NCBI GenBank assembly: GCA_905250125.1
Contig: CAJNOL010000727.1
Span: 43,571-107,570 of the forward strand
DNA: 64,000 nucleotides
Source: Rotaria sordida
Lineage: Eukaryota > Rotifera > Eurotatoria > Philodinida > Philodinidae
Reading direction: 5' to 3'
The notes beneath the pieces are model-generated. The model was not told the DNA's origin. It ran no database searches and saw only the letters and a program-made list of their open reading frames with translations. This document shows positions 1 to 12,063 of this stretch, one piece after another (position 1 is the stretch's first letter; each line of letters starts with the position of its first letter). A program made the translations under genes and the position numbers.

Positions 1-390
1 TTAAATGCCATTTCCGACAATCGGCAAACTCGTCTGCTAGTAATGTTTATTAGATTTTAATCTGAATTTTTTTTTCTCGATATAACCAGATCACACTCGA
101 ATTACTCTATAATATTTCTCAAAAACGAAAAAAAAAAATTATTATCAGTAGTACTCTATTTCATTAAAGAAAATATTAAATGAATATGTTGAAAAAAATA
201 GTTTGTCTTTCTCTTTATTAAATATAAGATATCAATCAATATCGAATAAAAAAAAAAAAAGGTCGTTTTATTCATAAATAACAACATTTACATATGTTAT
301 GATTCACAAAAGACTAGTTGAGACTTTAAACAAAAGCATAAATAATTATCAAAAAATAAAATGCGGTGTAATTGAGAATATATATAATAA

Positions 391-1589
391 CTAATTACGT
401 CGAGGTGATTCTGAAAAATTAGCAAAATCCTAAAAAGAGAAACAAAAGAATTAATTCGTCTAATATAAGATAAATAAAACAAAAGAAATCCTTACAATTA
501 AAAATAATGCACCCAGTGCAACAGCTTTCATTTTTACATCCAAATCAAGAGGCACTAGTAAACAAAAAAATCAAATTTATTAATAGCTAAATATACTCTA
601 TTTTACTTCGAATAGTAAATGTATCAGCAGTTGTCATAGCTTCCGCAATAAATCCACGATATTTTTTATGAATAGCACCAATTTCTGTTATTCCATCAGT
701 ACCATATAACTATATATACATTGAATAAATTTTTTTTTTTTTTTGAAAAAAAAAATATTATTAAAATTTTTACTGTAAATTTATTTTCACAGCAACAAGC
801 ATATGGACCATCACAGATACATCCGGGACCAATAATAGTTAATATAGGATTTCCTGTAACATCTTTTAAAACATATTTCATACGCCAACAGCTACATCTA
901 AATATAAGAATAAGGAAAAAAAAGAAAAAATAATTAGTAATATCAATTTGTTTTATTTTTTGCGTACTCTTGTGTAACAAAACCTATTACAGTTCCTGGA
1001 GGTGATTCAACAATTACTTCTTGACTACAACCATTGCAACAAGCGAACCAACAACAACCAGCACAACATTTAAATTCACGTTTAACACGAATTATTTCCT
1101 AAAAAAATAATTAGATTTTGAAAAACTTAGGTCAATCATGTTTATATATACTTGATTTGTATTATCAACAATATGAAGATCAAATCGACGAGTTTTAGGA
1201 CAATATATACGTTGACAAATATTTGATTCTAAAAGTATATTTAAAAAAAAAAAAAAATTATTTCTATTGCAAAGTTTTACCTTCAAATGCAAAATAAATT
1301 TGTTCTCCTTTATCATTAAATATTCCATATTTTGCTTGAGATGGAATTCCAATCATTACTGAAAAGAAAAAAAAAAGTAAGTAAAATTTTATAATTAAAA
1401 CAATTTATATTAAATACGTTCAGTCATTGAAACGACTTGTTTCACTAATAATGAATCTAATGGTCTTAAATAAACAAGTCCACTTGGATCGCCAATAGGT
1501 TTATCCATCCATTTTTGTTGTTGTTGAGGATTCATAATATTATTTCCCAAAAAATTATTAGTTTGCGCCATAAACACTGTTCCATTCAT
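391..1589 (-). CDS. Phospholipid scramblase family protein, 8 exons
   Basis: Spliced reading gives about 260 residues from an ATG at 1589 to a TAG at 391. Exons read as 1418-1589, 1281-1358, 1152-1228, 968-1098, 774-897, 607-709, 496-554 and 391-429, all bounded by GT-AG and keeping frame. The product carries the scramblase signature: a cysteine-rich segment (CCAGCCWFACCNGC), a second cysteine cluster (CICDGPYACCC), and near the C-terminus PLDLDVKMKAVALGALFLID, which matches the conserved end of the family and its single membrane helix. Family members move phospholipids between bilayer leaflets or act as Ca2+-binding, palmitoylated membrane proteins. The long Pro-rich N-terminus of vertebrate PLSCR1 is absent; only a short Gln-rich stretch (PQQQQ) is present. 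Family assignment is secure; the exact paralogue is not. Confidence 0.9.
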
Positions 1590-3612
1590 AGTTAATTTTT
1601 TTTTTCTGTTAGCTTACGTGGAACTACCTTGATAAAAATTCAAACAATGATTATGTTGATGAAGTTTAGTAAAAAAAAAAAGAACAGTCTTCTTTTGTTT
1701 TTCTGCTCGTCCTTTTTTCTTTTTCTCTTAGTTATGAACGCTTTACGACGTTAACATCTATATACAGAGAGAGACATTAATAAAGAATATTTTTTAACGT
1801 TAGTGTCGTACTCGACATTTGAAAGTTTGTGTAGGTTAGGTGTTGCTATTGGCACGTTTTCTTATTGTGTAACTAAGAGCAAAAATTAGAGAAAAGAAGA
1901 AGAAAGAATGTTTTTTTCTTTCTTAGTTTTAAGGAAAATGGATAATATTTGCATTGAAATTCAACATTGACAAAAAATGATCGATTTTTTTTTAGTCTTG
2001 AAATTTGTTTTGTTTATAAATTAAAATTTTCTTTTATCATAAGAGTTGTGATTTTGTTTTTTGTTCAGTCAAAGATTTGATCTGCTATTGATATTTCGGA
2101 AATATGTAATTAATGTGCATGCAAACTATTTTTAGTTGATAAATCAAAAAGAAAAAAAGATTTTCAAATAATTTCACTTTAATATCAAATTTAAAAAAAA
2201 ATCCCCATCTTATGATAAAATCTGTTAATAAAAAAAATCTAAACATTTCAATATTTCATTTCTTATTATTTACTGACAAAAATCTATAATTCTAATGACT
2301 CTTGACAATACTTATTGATGGACATTATTATCACCATTCTTATAAAAAAACGGAATCAACAAAATTAGAGTAAATCCGGAAATGTGACGACATACTGAAA
2401 TAAAAATAGTAGAAATTATGACTTTATGCTAAATTCTACAGATAAATCTATTTATGGTAGAACATGCACCTTTCGATTTATGATTGCTTTGTACTTTTTT
2501 TTTCAAGTATAAAAAAATCTTCTATCATGCTTTATATTTATATCTCGGGTTGTATAATTCACCCTAGACAAAAAACGACAAATTACTCCTCTCATTCATT
2601 TCTCGTCATACACATCCGATAAGCCTATTTTCATTCATCTAACTATTTTATTGATGGCATCAATGACGATTACTATATGTTATTAATGTATTAACGTAGG
2701 TTATTTTCACCATTCGTTGCTATTCTTTAGCTTACTTATCGAACAAATACGACTTTTAGATATTCTACAGTCTAAAGAGAAACTGATTATCAAATGTAAT
2801 TATTTGCAAAACATTCGAAAAGAAAAGATATAAATAGCTGAAAACAAAAGCCTTGAAACTAAGTAGATATTTTATACTTGTGTTGCCTTCTTTTTATTTT
2901 TTTTTTGTTTTTCTTTGAATATCTTTTATCAAACTAATTTTGTTTTCTTTATTTGCAACTTTTTATAAATGGATGATGAAGTAAATAAGAGTAACTTTTT
3001 TTTTCATAAATTAGAACACATACTACATTCCTTAAATGTTGTTCACTTGATTACATTCTTGAAACATCAATCTTCGAAATTATTCTTTACTTTTCCTTGT
3101 TTTTTCCTTAACAATACGTAATAACAAGCGTCCTACGTTGTTGTATCGACATGATGATCATTATTCTAGCCCACACTAAGGATTGTTTTCATAGTCTTCT
3201 ATTTTTCCTTCGTATAAACATGCATGTCAATCTCTCGACTATGCGTCAATGCATACATAAGCAAATTGAGGAAATCAACTGTGAGTATGTGCGTGATGTT
3301 GCACAAATATACAAATCTCTTTTTTTTTTTTTTTCTTTTGCACTTTTCCATCAGTACAACAGTTCGATATTGTGATTAGATGTATTCTTTTCTTATCTAA
3401 AGTCAAAAAAAGAATGTGCTAATGATTTGTAACAGAAGAAGACCTTCAATGCCATTTTACAATATACAAAACTAAAGGTTTGCTTATAATAATGAGATAA
3501 TCTTATTTTTATTCGCTGCTTTATTTATATTGTTGATTTAGTAAAGTTTCTTTTTTTTTTAGATTAAAAATTTTTTTTTTTGTCTTTTTGTTTTTTTGTT
3601 CAAATTCAAAAA
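1590..3612. other. Intergenic region between divergent scramblase and GPCR genes
   Basis: About 2 kb of AT-rich sequence with long T and A runs. It must hold the promoters of both flanking genes. No convincing coding region is seen; short open frames such as 3151-3375 lack any family similarity. A T-rich tract followed by AG at 3561-3562 could be a 3' splice site of a 5' UTR intron of the GPCR gene. Confidence 0.6.
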
Positions 3613-5453
3613 ATGATTGATACTACAAATGATACAAATTTTCTACATGCACCAAGTCCAGCTTCATGTGAAGAATTGGAAAACCTATTAAAATTTGTAA
3701 ATGCATCATATTATGAATCTCGAAATATGACACGTGATGATTATTTTACATTATTACGTACACCATATTGTATACCAAAACCATATCTAGGTGTACAAGG
3801 TGTTAAAAAATGGATAATAACAATAATATTAGTTTGTTTTCTAATATGTGGTCTTATTGGAAATATATTATCAGCAACAATTATGTTTCGACGTTCACGT
3901 CGTGGTCTTTCATCATATTTTTATTTAGCATTATTGGCTATTATGGATATATGTGTACTCTATACAGGTTGTCTTTTATTTATGTTTGATACTGGATTTG
4001 GTTATCATCCTGAATCAAATTCAACAATCAATTGTCGTTTAGGTTCTTATATAAGACATTTAGTTACATATTTATCAGCTTGGCTTATTGTTGCTGTTAC
4101 ATTTGAACGTTTTATAGTTGTTCGTTTTCCACTTCAATCTGTTCATATATGTCGAATGCATGTTGCATATGGTATAACATTAATTATCTTTATATTTTTT
4201 TCATTTTATACAACACATTGTTTTTTTACAATGAATATTAAACGTATAAGTTTACAAACAGATGATGGTTATCATCCAAATTTTTTTGTTTGTGATCTTG
4301 AAAAATTCAATCGTTTATTAGCATTTATTGATTTATGTTTTTATAGTGTTATACCATCAATATTAATTATTATTTTTAATACATTAATTATATCAACAAT
4401 GTTTTATGCTATTAGACAAAGAAGAACTTATTTACAAGCAAGTAGTTGTTTACCAACAACGGATACAAGTCAAAGAAATCATAATCAAAAAACTAAAAGT
4501 TCATCTTCAATTCGTGCACCATTTTTTCGTAGTCGATCAGTAGGTTAGTAAGAATTCAAATGTGGATTTTAAACAACTAGTAAATATATGTATATATCTT
4601 ATTAGTATAGTACACAAATTTCAGAAGAAATGCAGATAAATCAGACCCTCGATTAATTAAGTCATAAAAAGATTAGAACATCGAACAAGTTGTACACTTT
4701 ATTTCAGATAAAATTATATAACATCATAATTTCAACAAGCTATATAAAATTTAACAGATTATTTAACTCTTATAAAACTTGATCAATATTTCTGAGAATA
4801 GAAAAGTAGCTAGTCAATAATAATAATTGTAGAAAATTTTCTATTTTTTTGTTTTTTAAAACGTAATTGTTAATATCTTAGAATCATCACCTGCTGCTCG
4901 TTCATTTATTTCACATGGTCGTGTATATCATAATGGTTTAAATAAAAATAATTTTCAACAAAAATCTCAACAAGTATTATATGATTCAACAAGTGCAACA
5001 GGAATACGTTTAACATGTTCATTATTAATCATATCCTTTGTATTTGTTCTTTGTACATTACCAGTTTCAATGCGTCAATTAATAGCTGATCTTTTTCCTG
5101 AATATAAATCAACAACACATTGGCAAATAACAGGAGTTAGTTTAACTGTTTTAATGTATTTAAATCATACAGTAAATATATTCATTTTGTTTTTTTTTTG
5201 GTGTGATTGTTATATATTTTATTTTTAGGTTAATTTTGTACTTTATTGTTTAACTGGTCGAGCATTTCGACGTGAATGTCGAAAACTTCTTAGTGAGTTA
5301 TGGAGATTAAAAGATATTCGTATATCATGTATTATAAATTCAAATGCGGATAAACATCATCATTATCATCAACAAATGAGTCATAGTAATCGAAATCGTA
5401 TAATCATTCTAGAAAAAGGACCTCAACAACGTATGAAAAGATCATGCTTGTAA
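3613..5453 (+). CDS. Rhodopsin-type (class A) G-protein-coupled receptor, probably peptide-gated
   Basis: Three exons (3613-4543, 4882-5171, 5229-5453) join in frame to 481 residues. The N-terminus is extracellular with N-glycosylation sites (NAS, NMT). TM1 shows GLIGNILSATIMF, with the conserved Asn of class A receptors. TM3 ends TFERFIVVRFP, so the DRY motif is ERF. TM6 carries TLPVSM. TM7 reads LMYLNHTVNFVLYCLTGRAF, an NPxxY variant followed by the helix-8 region. The third intracellular loop is long and Ser/Thr/Gln-rich and is split by the first intron. The layout resembles FMRFamide-type and related invertebrate neuropeptide receptors, but the ligand is not known. ATG 3613 is the first Met in frame; upstream is only a T-rich run. 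It converges on the propeptide gene at 5552-5872, with about 100 bp between the two stop codons. Confidence 0.85.
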
Positions 5454-5551
5454 ATATTTTGTTTTTTTTTTGTGTCATATTCTGTCTTTATTTTTTTATT
5501 TTAATTTCTTTTTGAAGACAAAAAAAACATGAATTTTAAATGTTTTTTTTT

Positions 5552-5872
5552 TTAAACGCTAATTGTCCATCCGACTCGTTTATTTCGTTGTTGGTGTTGT
5601 TGTTGTTGTTGTTCTTGATCGTCTCCTTGTATTTTGTATGGTTGAAAATAGTTTGAACATAATTTTTTCGTTAATTTTATTGGATATTGTTCTTGTCGTT
5701 GACATATAAGTGAAATAAAATTGAATCGATGTATTGTAGGTGATGATGTATGAGCAGAATTTAATAATGGATAATTTTCAATAAGAATATCATTTAATTG
5801 TGGTGATGATTTAATTGAAGAAATAAATATCATGAAAATAAAAAGATATAATGAGAGAATACGAAAAGCCAT
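5552..5872 (-). CDS. Small secreted precursor, candidate neuropeptide/peptide hormone
   Basis: This 106-residue ORF starts with a strong signal peptide (about residues 1-22, rich in Phe, Ile and Leu). The rest is short and hydrophilic, with two cysteines (C57, C72) that could form one disulfide loop. Dibasic sites lie at 69-70 (KK) and 98-99 (KR). The KR site would release a C-terminal heptapeptide VGWTISV, with no Gly amidation signal. A Gln-rich stretch (85-95) precedes it. The design fits a neuropeptide precursor, but I recognise no named family. It sits tail-to-tail with a peptide-receptor-like GPCR. Confidence is moderate that it is a real secreted peptide and low for any function. Confidence 0.55.
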   Translation of the reverse strand: MAFRILSLYLFIFMIFISSIKSSPQLNDILIENYPLLNSAHTSSPTIHRFNFISLICQRQEQYPIKLTKKLCSNYFQPYKIQGDDQEQQQQQHQQRNKRVGWTISV

Positions 5873-8213
5873 TTTGTTTAAAAGTCAAACTTAATTTAGT
5901 TTGATTACTAAAATAAAATAAAATAATGCGAAGAACATAAATATTTTTTTTTGCAATCAATCAGTGAATTCTCTAGATAGTTAAATTCTCACTACTTTAT
6001 CCAAAGAAGATCTGATTGCCCTTCTCCCTCGCCCGCGGAAATTAAAGGTTATTGCGCTACGATCTATAATTACTCCCGTCTAGGAAGCGATATACATGTA
6101 TCACTATTAATCATTAATAGATTAATTATTTCTTAAATAAATCTATACAAATTTTGAGTGGTTTTTTTTTAACATTCTAATGTCGTGGTGTCTTATTTTG
6201 CTATAAGACACATGGTAATATGCATATTAAATTAATTATAATTATTTCTATCGATTAACATATAAGTTCAATTGATAATTCTTTTTGTAGATAATAGACA
6301 AATTTTAATTTATACATTCAAACTTAGAAATAATAATCACTACCCGATAACTTACCACGGATATAAATGTAGATTGAATGAAAACATTGAAAATAATAAT
6401 GTCATTGAGAACTATTAATACTAATCGACGTCTATCTCTATTCATGAAGACCGGAAAATTAAACTATTCTTGAGTATTGAATAGCTAATTGTAGTTTATT
6501 ATTTGACTGATTATTTGAATCGAACTGTGAAGTTTTTATCTTAGGTTGACATGACATTTTCTTTGTCTTACGTCTTATATAATAAGATTTTCTCATGTTT
6601 AATGCGTAAAATTTTAATAAGAAATGAATATTTCTATTTTGATAATAGAAATAAAGTTTCATATTAACTTTAAAAATCTTACAAAAGTTTCTAAGAAATA
6701 AAAATCAGTTTTTTTTAATCTCTATTTCTATTTATCGCAATACATGTACCGATTGTTTTTTTTTGCTTTAACTATTGAACATCTCATGAAATGAACCAAA
6801 TTATTTTCTATAATAAATTCCAAATGAAATCAAAATCTAAACCATGGAAATGATCATAAGACAGCCGATCTGTTCAATTTCTGAAACTGAATTATCTGAA
6901 AAATTTTATTCTGTCTTTTGTTGCACACGGTAGTTCAGTGGTAGGACAACTTATTACGTTTGATTCTTTTTGATTTTGATAAGATTTCATGTACTCGGAA
7001 GTACTTTTCTTAAAAATAGGAATAAATATTATTCGAATAGTTCAATTCTTCAGATTTGAATTTGTCTTTCAATCATTATAATTAACGAAAAAAGAATAGA
7101 AATTTAAGATTCAAAAGTAAAGTAAATGAAAGAAAAACGAAATTATTTTCGAAACTTATGATAATTACATTAATCGTTTGTTATATCTAACAAAAATAAG
7201 GAAATGTTTCCTCTTTTTCTGAGGTTTCTCGATTAAAATTCTCAGATGCTTCTTTCAAAGAGATGTGGGCGTAGCAAAGCTCTATATATTTCATTTTACA
7301 AACAACACATTTTTCTCCAACTAAAGTGATTGAAAGCTGAAGGTGTTAGAGGTTCATGACCCATGCTCTCAGTATCTTTAGAAATTATCATCAGGGAAAT
7401 TTTACATAGAAACAATAATCATAGCGCGAATTCTTCTGCTAAGGATTTCGAGAGTTAGATTTAATAAAAGTACTAACTAACAACGAAGATCCATAGAGAA
7501 CACTTCAAAGTTATACAAAAAATCGAAAAAACTTTGTTTTTAACATTTAGGAAAGGAAAGGTCCTCTGAAGCATTCATGTAAATAACAAATCGATTATTT
7601 GCGTAGAGTACTGAGGGATGAATCTTGAAAATAACAAATCTGTTCGAGGTATTTTAATCATTTTCTCTAAGTCTCATTCTGTAACCTAAAGATACTTCAC
7701 AAGTTAAAAATTGTTTCTGATGAACTCCTCTGGAGAAGAAAAAAAAACCTGTTTTCTTTTTATACACATTGATATTTGTTATACAATATTATATTATATT
7801 GTTCTTAACTTTTTTAAGTGGATGGTTTAAAAAAAAAACATTACCGTAGGGACAACATCCGGTTAGAACAGATTAGATTAAATTAACTCTATTGAAACCT
7901 ACGTTTTCTAATGTAAAAAGTCTTCTTTCTCTTCTATTATTTGCCTACAATTTCAAAAATGTATTCTTATAAAAACAGATGTCAATTTTTATGTAGACGT
8001 TATTTAAGCGGAATATATATCATTAATTTTATAGGATTTTTTCCTATTAATCTAAAAGAGTCTTTTTTCAGAAAATTAATATACTTTGCTATGATGTAGG
8101 CGATATAAAATTAAAATCGAATATTAAACAATATGTTAGATATTATTTATATAAAATTATATTGTTTAATTTAAAAATATAAAATGGAATTAAAAAATAT
8201 AGAATTAATTGAA
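5873..8213. other. Gene-free AT-rich interval
   Basis: I see no supported gene. A small GC-richer patch lies near 6020-6090. A short tRNA-like fragment at 6923-6956 is listed separately. The ORF at 6459-6662 (-) has no recognisable features and is not called. Confidence 0.5.
6923..6956 (+). other. tRNA-like 5' half fragment (D-arm/A box only)
   Basis: The sequence GGTAGTTCAGTGGTAG resembles the D-arm and A box of a tRNA-Gly-type gene. No matching anticodon arm, T-arm (GGTTCGA) or acceptor 3' side follows, so this is at best a tRNA-derived fragment or the head of a worn SINE. Confidence 0.2.
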
Positions 8214-9459
8214 AAGGAAGAGGACGGATAAGGCCAAATCTTTTAAACTGCTTCAGAACTAATTTGTTTCTATTAGGTGTGAATATGGAGCAAGTCCTAA
8301 TTATTTATTTCAGGTTTATTTTGAAAAAAATGACATCATCAATTTTGGTCTCTGAGGTTCCCTCCAGGTATCGTCGAAAAAACAATTTCGCTTTTCATCA
8401 ATCAGAGCTAGATATTCCTATACATTAAAGTGTGCTGATCATGAATGTCATAATATAACCTCTAAAAGCTCCCTTGTTCTCTATATAGTCTGGACCACAA
8501 TCTAGGTCCTATTTTTCAATTTGGGATCCCTTGTAAAAGAGTTCTTCTTCGAACTTTAGTGGAAAACGTCTTTTCTAACTCAAAATGTTGTGTTCTATAC
8601 GAATCTGAACGTTTTACAACGTAAAAAAAGTTACTCTCAAATAAAAAAATGTGATTTCGGGGTGGAAAATAGCCATGTTTTCTGTAAATATGTATTTATC
8701 TCGCTACTTTGTCATGAAAGGAGTTTAGCTGTAACGTCCAACTTTTATCAGTAGGATAGTTTTTCACGCTCTATCGATTGATGATATTAAAAATAAGAAA
8801 AAATTTGTGTAACACTATCGAAAATTAAAAATACTGAAGAATTTTAAAAAAGCTGTGGGGGACCACAGGCACCTAGTATACACGACATCTTGAAATCAGT
8901 TAATATATAGTGAAAAACCATCCTACTGATAAAAGTTGGACGTTACAGCTAAACTCATTTCATGACAAAGTAGCGAGATAAATACTTATTTACAGAAAAC
9001 ACGGCTATTTTCCACCCCGAAATCACATTTTTTTTATTTGAGAGTAACTTTTTTTGCGTTGTAAAACGTTCAGATTCGTATAGAGCACAACATTTTGAGT
9101 TAGAAAAGACATTTTCTACTAAAGTTCGAAGAGTTCTTTTACAAGGGATTCAAAATTGAAAAATAGGGCCTAGATCGTAGTCCAGACTATATAGAGAACA
9201 AGAGAGTTTTTAGAGATTTTATTATGACATTCACAATCAGCACACTTTAATGTATAGGAATATCTAGCTCTGATTGATGAAAAGCGAAATTTTTTTTCGA
9301 CGATACCTGGAGGGAACCTCAGAGACCAAAATTGATGATGTCATTTTTTTCAAAATAAATCTGAAATAAATAATTAGAAGTCACTCCATATTCACACCTA
9401 ATAGAAACAAATTAGTTCTGAAGCAGTTTAAAAGATTTGACCTTATCCACCTCCTCCTT
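8214..9459. mobile_element. Long foldback (inverted-repeat) element, about 1.25 kb
   Basis: The left arm (8214-8767) is a near-complete reverse complement of the right arm (8910-9459), with a unique spacer of about 142 bp. The arms begin with AAGGAAGAGGACGGATAAGG on the left and its mismatched complement on the right. Matching landmarks include the CTGAGGTTCCCTCCAGGTAT and GTAACGTCCAACTTTTATCA blocks and their complements. There is no coding capacity. This is the structure of a non-autonomous foldback DNA transposon. No clear target duplication was found. Confidence 0.85.
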
Positions 9460-12063
9460 GATAAGTAAAGAAAAGAACAGGATTATTTAATTATAAATTT
9501 AGACAACATATTATTCAATATATGATGATAGATATAGATAAGAGTCTTCTTTCAAACCCACAAATCTACAGTCTCAGTCGTTTTCTGTTCTGTTCTTTGA
9601 TGTTTTTCCCTCTATCTCTAATAATATGTTATATTCNNNNNNNNNNNNNNNNNNNNNNNNNNNNNNNNNNNNNNNNNNNNNNNNNNNNNNNNNNNNNNNN
9701 NNNNNNNNNNNNNNNNNNNNNNNNNNNNNNNNNNNNTGATGCTAATTAATGTCATAAAAGATAGATAAATCGTTTTAATTATTTTTGATCAAAATAATCA
9801 ATGTAAAGATTTATCTTAAAAAAAAAATTAATGATAATCTATTTTGAACATGTTTATTATAATTAATGTCAGATTTTTTTAAATTTATTTCTAAGATTCT
9901 TTTTTATCAACTAAACACATACATATATCTATTTTATCTCACCTTCATTGAATTAACCACGAATTTAGTACGTCAATGTTTCATTTTTCTTCATTAAAAT
10001 AAATGATTAGATATTTTAAAAAATTCTTATAAAATTTTGTTTCTATAATATTTATCGTAGCCAGCATAAATGATAGAATCTGTCATTTTTTGTTGAGATA
10101 TGTATAAAAAAAAAAAAAAAAAAACTTCAGAGAGAAAAGAAAAAATATCAAAGAATGTCAGCATATAAATTTAAGATTAATCGAATGTAAAAAATTTTAT
10201 GAATATATAAAAGATTGAATAAAATCTATTATCAACATGTATCAAAATCGAACATCTTTTCTTCGAAGATATTTAATAAATTATCAAATAATTGAATGAG
10301 AATTTTGAATATATTGATTGAAGAGGTGATAAAAACCATACTCAGGTACTTTTGTTATTATTAGAATACTTTAAAATAAGTATTATCCTTGTAGATATTC
10401 TTAATACGATGACAATGTTTGTTAGCATTGAAAATATTAATGAAGCATATTTTACACAATAAATAACTGCTATAAATTGAGGTCTACTCGGAAATCGATC
10501 TTTTTCCAGTTAATTATTATCAAATATTTCATTGAATAACTTGAATATAAGCATTCATGATTAGTGCTATAATATAGTTGCTTTAATTTTCAAAATATAT
10601 TTGCAATAAAACACTAGCTAGACTTCTACTGTGTAAATAAGTTTTAATTAACTTCACGACAGAAAATGAATACGCGACAGTAGTATTTGACATTTGAATT
10701 TGGATGAGAATAGTGTCTTTTAACAAATTAACCGAGATTCTGATTGTTTTTTTCCTTTCTTAGAAAATAAAACATAAAAACTCCGTAATCCTTTTACAAA
10801 TATGTCAGTCAAGAATATTTGACGACTAGTCATAAGTTTTAACAAACTGATCGAATTTTTCTTTTCTAAAAATCTACTACTGAAATTCATAGTTTCATTA
10901 ACAATCGATTTAATATTTTAATTAGTAGTTGAAACTTCTTTGTTGTAGAAATTATTTGCTCTTAATTATTTTGAGATATTTTTTTGTCTATATCATCTTT
11001 AAATCTCTTGTTCAATACGATACATGTATATTAATTTATTTTTATTTTTTATTCATTAATTATAACAAACAAAGTGTTAACACAAAATATAAATATTATA
11101 AATTGATTGTGCAATTTTTTTCTTTCGAGAAGAAAGGATCGATCCACTTCTCTGTGAACATCTGTGACTCAAGTCAATGTCAGACTATTACGAGTTGTAT
11201 TCTTTCAATTGAATATGTAAAAAACAATTTCAACTATGTATTATAGATATGTAATCTGAAATCTTGTAACAATATTCTTTAGTTTGTATCATGTGTGGGA
11301 TGATTATGTGCAGGAATTTGAATCTTCTAGATATAAGAACTATCATGCCCGCCTACATGTAATACCTGATAATGATGGATTATAATGGTAGGAAAGTGTG
11401 AATGTTCCCTGTATCCATATTCACATTTCTAGATGTAATGAAATATTTAAATGCTTTGTATTTTTTCTAGTTGTACAACGAAAAAAAACAATTGACATTT
11501 TTGTAAATCTTTTTTTTTTGAATGTATTTATTGACCTGTGTATGATCTCTGGTAAAATGTTAATATCACATCTCAAATAAAAAGTGTATTTTACTGGTCA
11601 AAGTTTTCTCAAGAGCTCATCGATGTCAAATGATACACTATGAAATTCTCTACTAGTGTTTTATTCATCAATCTTAGGTTGAGCTGCTTTTATATCGAAC
11701 TATAAAAAATTTCATGGTGCATTTTATTTTTAATATCAAAAGAGACTTACGCAATAGATGCTAAGCGAAATGTGCGTCAGGGATAGCTTCGAGATTATGA
11801 ATTTATATCCGATTTGAGTGTCTACCAGTTCAACAGTTAGAATCTTGGTGAATCTGATGGAGATCATTTGGAAGAGAACTCGTTAGCTTTAATGTCAGTA
11901 AATAAATTATTGATATTTTCTATTTATTTCGTTAATTTAAAGATCGTTGAGAAACAAAATACGATCTTTTTTTGTGGTTTTTTTTTTAATTTTCTTCTTT
12001 TTTTAAGCAACAAATCAAAATAACAAAAAACGTGTTTAATTAACAATAAAACAATCGTTTCTG
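9460..12063. other. Gene-free AT-rich interval with a scaffold gap
   Basis: Apart from the N-gap, this is low-complexity AT-rich sequence. Open frames at 10929-11246 and 11398-11580 show no family features and look like chance. It forms the 3' flank of the importin-4 gene. Confidence 0.5.
9637..9736. other. Assembly gap (100 N)
   Basis: Exactly 100 N, the conventional size for an unknown-length scaffold join. Order across this point is an assembly inference. Confidence 0.99.

Noticed and set aside
721-933. Plus-strand ORF overlapping the scramblase gene
   Set aside because: It is antisense to well-supported scramblase exons and is mostly Phe/Lys from homopolymer runs.
3580-3612. Upstream extension of the GPCR frame (SFCFFVQIQK)
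   Set aside because: It opens with TTG in a T-rich run, not ATG; the first ATG is at 3613 and the upstream tract looks like a polypyrimidine splice region.
6923-6990. A complete tRNA gene
   Set aside because: Only the D-arm-like part is present; no T-arm or closing acceptor stem, even allowing an intron.
10929-11580. Two plus-strand ORFs in AT-rich DNA
   Set aside because: Composition-driven, Phe/Ile/Tyr/Lys-rich, no domain pattern, and the first lacks a usual ATG context.
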